Assembly: GCA_964485515.1 (NCBI GenBank)
Contig: CAZALT010000127.1
Location: forward strand, 1 to 10,410
Source of the DNA: CAZALT01 sp964485515
GTDB lineage: Bacteria > Actinomycetota > Acidimicrobiia > Acidimicrobiales > Acidimicrobilacustridaceae
Length of the DNA stretch: 10,410 bases
Direction: 5' to 3'
The notes beneath the pieces are model-generated. The model did no database searches and had not been told where the DNA came from. It was given only the letters and a program-made list of their open reading frames with translations. A program made the position numbers and the translations under genes. The stretch's first letter is position 1; every line of letters begins with the position of its first letter. Shown here piece after piece: positions 6,652 through 10,410 of this stretch.

Positions 6652-8615
6652 GTGACCGAGATCGACACCTCGAACCCCCATCAGCCGAGCGCCCCACCGC
6701 CGACCCCGCCCCGGACGTCGGCGACCGCCATCGCGGTGGACCCGACGGCGGAGACCACGTTGATCGGGTTGCGGGGCGACCTGCCCGACCAGGATGACGT
6801 CCTCGGCGACCGATCGGCTCGCTCCGGGCGGCGTCGCATCCGGATCGCTGTCGCGGCGACGGTCGTCGTCCTGGTCATCGCCGTGGTGGCCGTTCGGTCG
6901 GCCACGGGATCGTCCGCCGCGTCGTACCGGACGACGACCGCCAGCGTGCAGTCGGTGAACCAGACGCTCGACGCCGTCGCCACGGTCGCTCCGGTCGACC
7001 AGGCCGCGGTCGCCTTCCCGGTGAGCGGGACGGTGGCGACCGTCGATGTGCAGGTCGGCGACACCGTCACGGTCGGCCAGAGCTTGGCGACGCTCGACAC
7101 GGTCTCGTTGCTCGCGAGCCTCAACCAGAGCCAGGCCGCCCTCGACGCCGCCAACCTCAGCCTGTACCAGGCGCTCAACGGCGAGACCGTCACCGGATCC
7201 GGCAACTCCGGCTCCGGCAACTCGGGCTCCGGCAACTCGGGNNNNNNNNNNNNNNNNNNNNNNNNNNNNNNNNNNNNNNNNNNNNNNNNNNNNNNNNNNN
7301 NNNNNNNNNNNNNNNNNNNNNNNNNNNNNNNNNNNNNNNNNCCGGTGCCGGTGCCGGTGCCGGTGCCGCGACGTCGGCCGTCTACGAACCCGACGACTCG
7401 AGGACGTCGAGCACCGTGGCCGACACGTCGGGCGCCGCGGTCGGTCCGCCCGGCGGTGCGTTGCCGTCGGAGCAGACCTCGGCGTCGACGGACCTCGCGG
7501 GCGCGCAGCAGGCCGTCCTCGCCGCCCAGAAGGCCGTGGACCGCAGCATGGTCGCCGCGCAGGCGGCGCTCGCCAACGCCAACCAGGTCTGCGCCAGCAC
7601 GGCGGACGAAGCCGCGATCGCCGCGTGCCAGACCGCGCTGCACGAGGTCATGGCGGCACAGGAGCAGCTCGCCGCCGACCAGGAGGACCTCGACGCCGCG
7701 GTGCAGAACCTCACGTCCATCCTCGACGCGCAGGAGGTCCCCGACGGTGGTGGGGCCACCGACGGCTCGTCGTCCGGGGATTCGAGCGCGTCGGGCGGTC
7801 CGACCGGCAGCACCGACGACGACACGACCACGGCCGACCGGGACACGACGTCGTCGCCCAGCGCCGCCGACCTCGTCGCCTACCAGAAGGCCGTCGACGC
7901 CGCCGAGCTCGACCTGGCGGTCGCCAACCAGGCCCTCGCCCAGGCGACGATCGTCAGCTCGATCGACGGCACGGTGGTCGACGTCAACCTCGCGGTGGGT
8001 GACTCCGTCACCAGTGGATCGACCACGGCCAACATCGTCGTCGTCGGCGCCGGGGGCTACGAGCTCTCGACGACGATCAGCGTCACCGACCTGCCCGATG
8101 TGGAGGTCGGCCAGGAGGTCATCATCACCCCCGACGCCACCGGGACCGCGATCGACGGTGAGGTCGTCCGGATCGGCGTCGTCGCCGACGACGGGACGAA
8201 CTACCCGGTCGTCATCGGGATCACCGGTGATCCGACCGGTCTGCGCAACGGGTCGGTGGCCTCGGTCTCGATCGTGACGGCCGATGCCGTCGACGCGCTG
8301 GCGGTCCCCACCTCGGCGGTGACGACGGACGGCACCCGACACAGCGTCACCGTCCTCGAAGGCGGAACCGCCCGTGAGGTCGACGTGGAGATCGGCGCCA
8401 TCGGTGCGACCTGGACCGAGATCACCAGCGGGCTCGGCGACGGCGACGAGGTCGTGCTCGCCGACCTGCGCGAACCGCTCCCCGGCAGCGCCACCGACAG
8501 CTCCGGCAGCAGCGGCGCCAGCGGACAGGGACCCGGCGGCGGCACCTTCACCTTCCCCGGAGGAGCCGGTGGCAGCGGCCCGCAGGGCGTGATGGGCGGC
8601 CCGCCCGGAGGCTGA
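6652..8615 (+). CDS. Second, larger HlyD/MacA-type adaptor with cytoplasmic tail (interrupted by assembly gap)
   Basis: The last gene of the operon starts at a GTG 4 nt after the permease stop, with a weak ribosome binding site. It has: a cytoplasmic tail of about 60 residues; a TM (about 66-81, AVAATVVVLVIAVVAV); a first lipoyl half (about 118-148, FPVSGTVATVDVQVGDTVTVG); and the start of a helix. GSGNS repeats then run into the N gap (7242-7341). After the gap, the frame starting at 7344 reads Gly-Ala repeats; Ala/Gln-rich coiled-coil helices with two Cys in C-x11-C spacing (codons 7590 and 7626); a Thr/Ser/Asp linker; the second lipoyl half (SSIDGTVVDVNLAVGDSV); a beta-barrel; a membrane-proximal domain (LAVPTSAVTTDGTRHSVTVLE); and a Gly-rich tail. 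About 196 residues precede the gap and 423 follow it. The frames join only if the gap is 2 modulo 3 long. It is clearly a different adaptor from the first, not a recent duplicate. Confidence 0.92.
7195..7241 (+). repeat. GSGNS 15-bp repeats entering the assembly gap
   Basis: Units at 7195-7209, 7210-7224 and 7225-7239 each encode Gly-Ser-Gly-Asn-Ser. A further two bases precede the N run. On the far side, four GGTGCC hexamers (7344-7367) encode Gly-Ala repeats. Together they form a flexible linker of unknown true length between the first lipoyl half and the coiled coil of the second adaptor. Confidence 0.9.
7242..7341. other. Assembly gap (100 N) inside the second adaptor gene
   Basis: There are exactly 100 N between GSGNS repeats and Gly-Ala repeats, so this is a likely repeat-induced assembly break with placeholder length. 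Reading frame continuity requires a true length of 2 modulo 3. Confidence 0.95.
7344..7367 (+). repeat. Four GGTGCC hexamers encoding Gly-Ala
   Basis: A perfect hexanucleotide repeat immediately after the N run is translated as (GA)4 in the second adaptor. It may extend into the gap. Confidence 0.85.
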
Positions 8616-8678
8616 CGGCTTGTCGGGCACGCGGGCGAGCCGCGCACGTGCTTCAGCCGAGCACACAGAACGATGAAG

Positions 8679-8698
8679 GACCACGACGCCTTGTGGTC
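8679..8698. other. Weak hairpin in the convergent intergenic region
   Basis: GACCAC (8679-8684) and GTGGTC (8693-8698) form a 6-bp stem with an 8-base loop, 64 bp after the transporter operon and 50 bp after the lipoprotein's stop in that gene's direction. There is no U-run on either strand. It is a possible bidirectional terminator but weak. Nothing better is visible in 8616-8747. Confidence 0.2.
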
Positions 8699-8747
8699 GA
8701 CCGTCGAGCGACGGGTTCGTCGGGCGATCCGCTACGACGAGCCGGTC

Positions 8748-9161
8748 TCAGGAGTCGGCTGGTGTCGGCGTGACCGTGATGTCGAGCGTGGGCGCGTCGC
8801 CGTCGGGCGCCAGCTCGTCGGTGACCGTGACGATGCCGTCGGCGCTCAGCACGAGGGTCATCGCGTCGCCGGGCTGCATGACGCCGGTGTCGAAGACGTT
8901 CCCGCCGCTGGGCGTCGTGCCGACCAGGCGGTGATCGGTCTCGCCCTCGTTCTCGACGCTCAGCACGGACCCGCTGGCCACCTCGCACCCCGTGGTGACC
9001 GCCTGGACCAGGCAGCCGATGGTGCTGTCGTCGCCCACTGCGATGGTGGCGACGGGGGTGAAGTCGAAGGTGGGGAGGGTGGGTTCGGCTTCGTGGTCTC
9101 CGCACGCGGCGGCGCCGAGGGCCACGAGGAGGAGGAAAACGGAGACTGCCGCCCGATGCAC
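8748..9161 (-). CDS. Small predicted lipoprotein with cupredoxin/PCuAC-like beta domain
   Basis: This is a product of 137 aa starting at GTG 9161-9159. The N-terminus has a basic residue, a hydrophobic stretch (VSVFLLLVALGAAAC) and Cys20 in GAAACGDHE. This is a plausible, though not ideal, lipobox with Ala at -3, so export and lipid attachment outside the membrane are inferred. The mature part is short and beta-rich. VENEGETDHRLVG followed by VMQPGDAMTLVLSADG resembles the strand pattern of cupredoxin or PCuAC domains, but the usual set of copper ligands is not complete: there is one His in TDHRL and no later Cys/His pair. Two mature Cys (in STIGCLVQ and TTGCEVA) could form a disulfide. It stands alone and is convergent with the transporter operon. 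The function is unknown. No upstream alternative start was found in frame, and a perfect hairpin spans the start codon. Confidence 0.65.
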   Translation of the reverse strand: MHRAAVSVFLLLVALGAAACGDHEAEPTLPTFDFTPVATIAVGDDSTIGCLVQAVTTGCEVASGSVLSVENEGETDHRLVGTTPSGGNVFDTGVMQPGDAMTLVLSADGIVTVTDELAPDGDAPTLDITVTPTPADS

Positions 9162-9171
9162 GGGCGGCAGT
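9145..9171. repeat. Perfect 11-bp hairpin spanning the lipoprotein start codon
   Basis: ACTGCCGCCCG (9145-9155), loop ATGCA, then CGGGCGGCAGT (9161-9171) is a perfect GC-rich stem. Read on the minus strand, the GTG start lies at the stem-loop junction and is followed by a pyrimidine-rich stretch containing TTTT. It could be the terminator of the upstream nitronate monooxygenase transcript, or a structure controlling translation of the lipoprotein. On the plus strand it is followed by TTT and could stop read-through from the transporter operon. Confidence 0.7.
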
Positions 9172-9209
9172 TTCGCGCAGGTTCTCGACGATCCTCGGTT
9201 TGAGGACCG

Positions 9210-9256
9210 AAATTGCGTCGATCTCGTGCGGGGACCGCTCCAGATCGACGCAATTT
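9210..9256. repeat. 15-bp perfect inverted repeat between lipoprotein and nitronate monooxygenase genes
   Basis: AAATTGCGTCGATCT (9210-9224) and its exact complement AGATCGACGCAATTT (9242-9256) enclose 17 bases that themselves contain GCGG...CCGC (9228-9231 and 9235-9238). The result is one long, nearly continuous hairpin 26 bp past the nitronate monooxygenase stop. No U-run follows on either strand. It is a candidate terminator, a palindromic dispersed repeat, or a protein binding site. Confidence 0.8.
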
Positions 9257-9281
9257 GCGTCCTGGGTGGGTTAGCGCTCGA

Positions 9282-10397
9282 TCAGGCGCCGGCGAGCGTG
9301 TTCATGCGGTCCGTGGCCTCCACGAACTCCTCGACCATGCCGTAGATGACGTCCTTGGTCTTGCGGACCTTCTTCATCGTGCCGACGACCTGACCGACCG
9401 GGTTGAAGCCGACGGCCTGGGCCTTGTCGGCGTACACGTGGTGCCGAGCCACCTCTTCGCCGGTGACCATGAACTGCAGGGGCATGCCCAGCGGGGTCGG
9501 GTTGCCCTCGGTCTCCCACGCCTCGGTCCACTCGTTGCGCAGCATGCGGCAGGGCTTGCCGGTCCACGAACGGGAGCGGACGGTGTCCTTGCTGGTGGCG
9601 TCGAAGAACGCCTGCATCTGCGCGGGCGGCACGTCGGCCTCCTCGACGGTGAGCCACAGCGAACCGGTCCACACGCCCTGGGCGCCCATGGCCATGGCGG
9701 CGGCCATCTGGCGGCCGGTGCCGATGCCCCCGGCGGCGAGCATCGGGGTGTCGCCGAGCACGTCGAGGACCTCGGGCCACAAGATGATGGAGCCGATCTC
9801 GCCGGTGTGGCCACCGCCCTCGGTGCCCTGGGCGATGACGACATCGATGCCGGCTGCCTTGTGGCGCGCCGCCTGCGAGGCCGAGCCGCACAGGGCGGCG
9901 ACCAGGAGGCCTTCGCCGTGGATGGCATCGACGACCTCGGGCGGCGGGGTGCCCAGCGCGTTGGCGACGAGCTTCACCCCCTTGTGGGCGAGGATGACGT
10001 CGATGAGGGGCTTGGCCGTGGCCAGGGTCCAACCGAGCAGCGTCGGGGGAGGGGTGTCGTCGGGCAGGCGCGGCACGCCCTGGTCGTCGTAGAGCTTGCG
10101 GGCGAAGTCGCGGTAGCCCTCGGGGATGAGAGCTTCGAGGTCGGCTTCGAGCTTGTCGACGTCGGTCTCGCCCATGCCCTCGTACTTGCCGGGGATGACG
10201 ATGTCGACGCCATAGGGCTTGTCGGTGTGCTCCTCGATCCAGTCGAGCTCGACGGAGAGCTGCTCGGGGGTGAAGCCCACCGCACCGAGCACGCCGAACC
10301 CGCCGGCGTTGCTCACCGCGGCGACGACGTCACGGCAGTGGGTGAAGGCGAAGATCGGGAACTCGATGCCCAGGCGCTGGGCGAGCTCGGTCTGCAT
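9282..10397 (-). CDS. Nitronate monooxygenase (2-nitropropane dioxygenase family)
   Basis: This is an FMN-dependent TIM-barrel oxygenase of 371 aa, presumed cytoplasmic. Characterised members oxidise alkyl nitronates such as propionate 3-nitronate to carbonyl products and nitrite. Visible landmarks are: the N-terminal LGIEFPIFAFTHCRDVVAAVSNAGGFGVLG (first strand and FMN-side loop); IDVVIAQGTEGGGHTG, carrying the family's catalytic-type His; AAGGIGTGRQ, the phosphate-binding glycine loop; and MGAQGVWTGSLWL. Start and length are secure: the ATG at 10397-10395 is preceded by AGGAG with a 5-base spacer. Distant relatives such as FabK enoyl reductases share the fold, so the true substrate is uncertain. 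It is separated from the lipoprotein gene by 120 bp containing two strong palindromes, and there is no sign that it belongs to the transporter system. Confidence 0.94.
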   Translation of the reverse strand: MQTELAQRLGIEFPIFAFTHCRDVVAAVSNAGGFGVLGAVGFTPEQLSVELDWIEEHTDKPYGVDIVIPGKYEGMGETDVDKLEADLEALIPEGYRDFARKLYDDQGVPRLPDDTPPPTLLGWTLATAKPLIDVILAHKGVKLVANALGTPPPEVVDAIHGEGLLVAALCGSASQAARHKAAGIDVVIAQGTEGGGHTGEIGSIILWPEVLDVLGDTPMLAAGGIGTGRQMAAAMAMGAQGVWTGSLWLTVEEADVPPAQMQAFFDATSKDTVRSRSWTGKPCRMLRNEWTEAWETEGNPTPLGMPLQFMVTGEEVARHHVYADKAQAVGFNPVGQVVGTMKKVRKTKDVIYGMVEEFVEATDRMNTLAGA

Positions 10398-10402
10398 GGT
10401 TG

Positions 10403-10407
10403 CTCCT
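10403..10407 (-). promoter_or_regulatory. Shine-Dalgarno AGGAG of the nitronate monooxygenase gene
   Basis: CTCCT on the plus strand reads AGGAG on the minus strand, five bases before the ATG at 10397. This fixes the start codon. Confidence 0.85.
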
Positions 10408-10410
10408 GTT

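Noticed and set aside
7195..7367. Possible CRISPR-like array at the repeats
   Set aside because: The units are 15 and 6 bases, contiguous and in codon phase, with no spacers. They encode a protein linker.
6451..8277. Long plus-strand reading frame of 608 codons through the second N run
   Set aside because: It begins inside the permease in the wrong frame and becomes Pro/Arg/Ser-rich after the gap. Only the stretch from 6652 to the gap is genuine, as the start of the second adaptor.
6681..8684. Minus-strand frame of 667 codons opposite the second adaptor
   Set aside because: It spans the N run and is low-complexity antisense of the adaptor. No recognisable domain.
8616..8747. Small gene or strong terminator between the convergent genes
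   Set aside because: No coding pattern with a start and ribosome binding site was found, and the stems seen (8648-8664 and 8679-8698) are only 5-6 bp without U-runs.
8673..9203. Plus-strand frame of 176 codons opposite the lipoprotein
   Set aside because: Its composition looks like an antisense shadow, while the minus strand has a signal peptide and coherent beta pattern.

Overview
High-GC actinobacterial-type DNA with strong G/C preference at third codon positions. It probably comes from Actinomycetota; an Acidimicrobiia-like lineage is my guess, but the sequence alone does not fix the class. The window contains two 100-base runs of N, at 3101-3200 and 7242-7341. Both lie inside Gly/Ser/Pro-rich repeats within genes and look like placeholder assembly gaps.

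Layout. Positions 1-2074 (minus strand) hold a two-component system: an OmpR/PhoB-type response regulator followed one base later by its sensor histidine kinase, whose C-terminus runs off the left edge. Positions 2075-2329 are a divergent control region with two bipartite TCTCA(G/C) direct repeats of 11-bp period, one facing each way, plus a third related half-site at the regulator's start codon. Positions 2330-8615 (plus strand) form a compact five-gene operon: a Pro-rich membrane-anchored protein with a DUF5666-like extracytoplasmic domain; an HlyD/MacA-type adaptor; a MacB/LolD-type ABC ATPase; a MacB/FtsX-type permease; and a second, larger adaptor. The last four genes are separated by overlaps of 8 nt and 4 nt and a gap of 4 nt. 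Positions 8748-9161 (minus) encode a small predicted lipoprotein. Positions 9282-10397 (minus) encode a nitronate monooxygenase (2-nitropropane dioxygenase family). Two strong palindromes lie between these last two genes.

How it fits together. The simplest reading is a signal-responsive envelope export or protection module. The sensor kinase detects an extracytoplasmic signal, and its regulator binds the repeats and controls both its own operon and the divergent transporter operon. The transporter has one ATPase and one permease but two different adaptors plus a dedicated repeat-bearing surface protein. This layout differs from the usual MacAB and YknWXYZ arrangements and is the most interesting part of the window. 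The substrate cannot be read from the sequence. The lipoprotein and the nitronate monooxygenase are not obviously part of the module.
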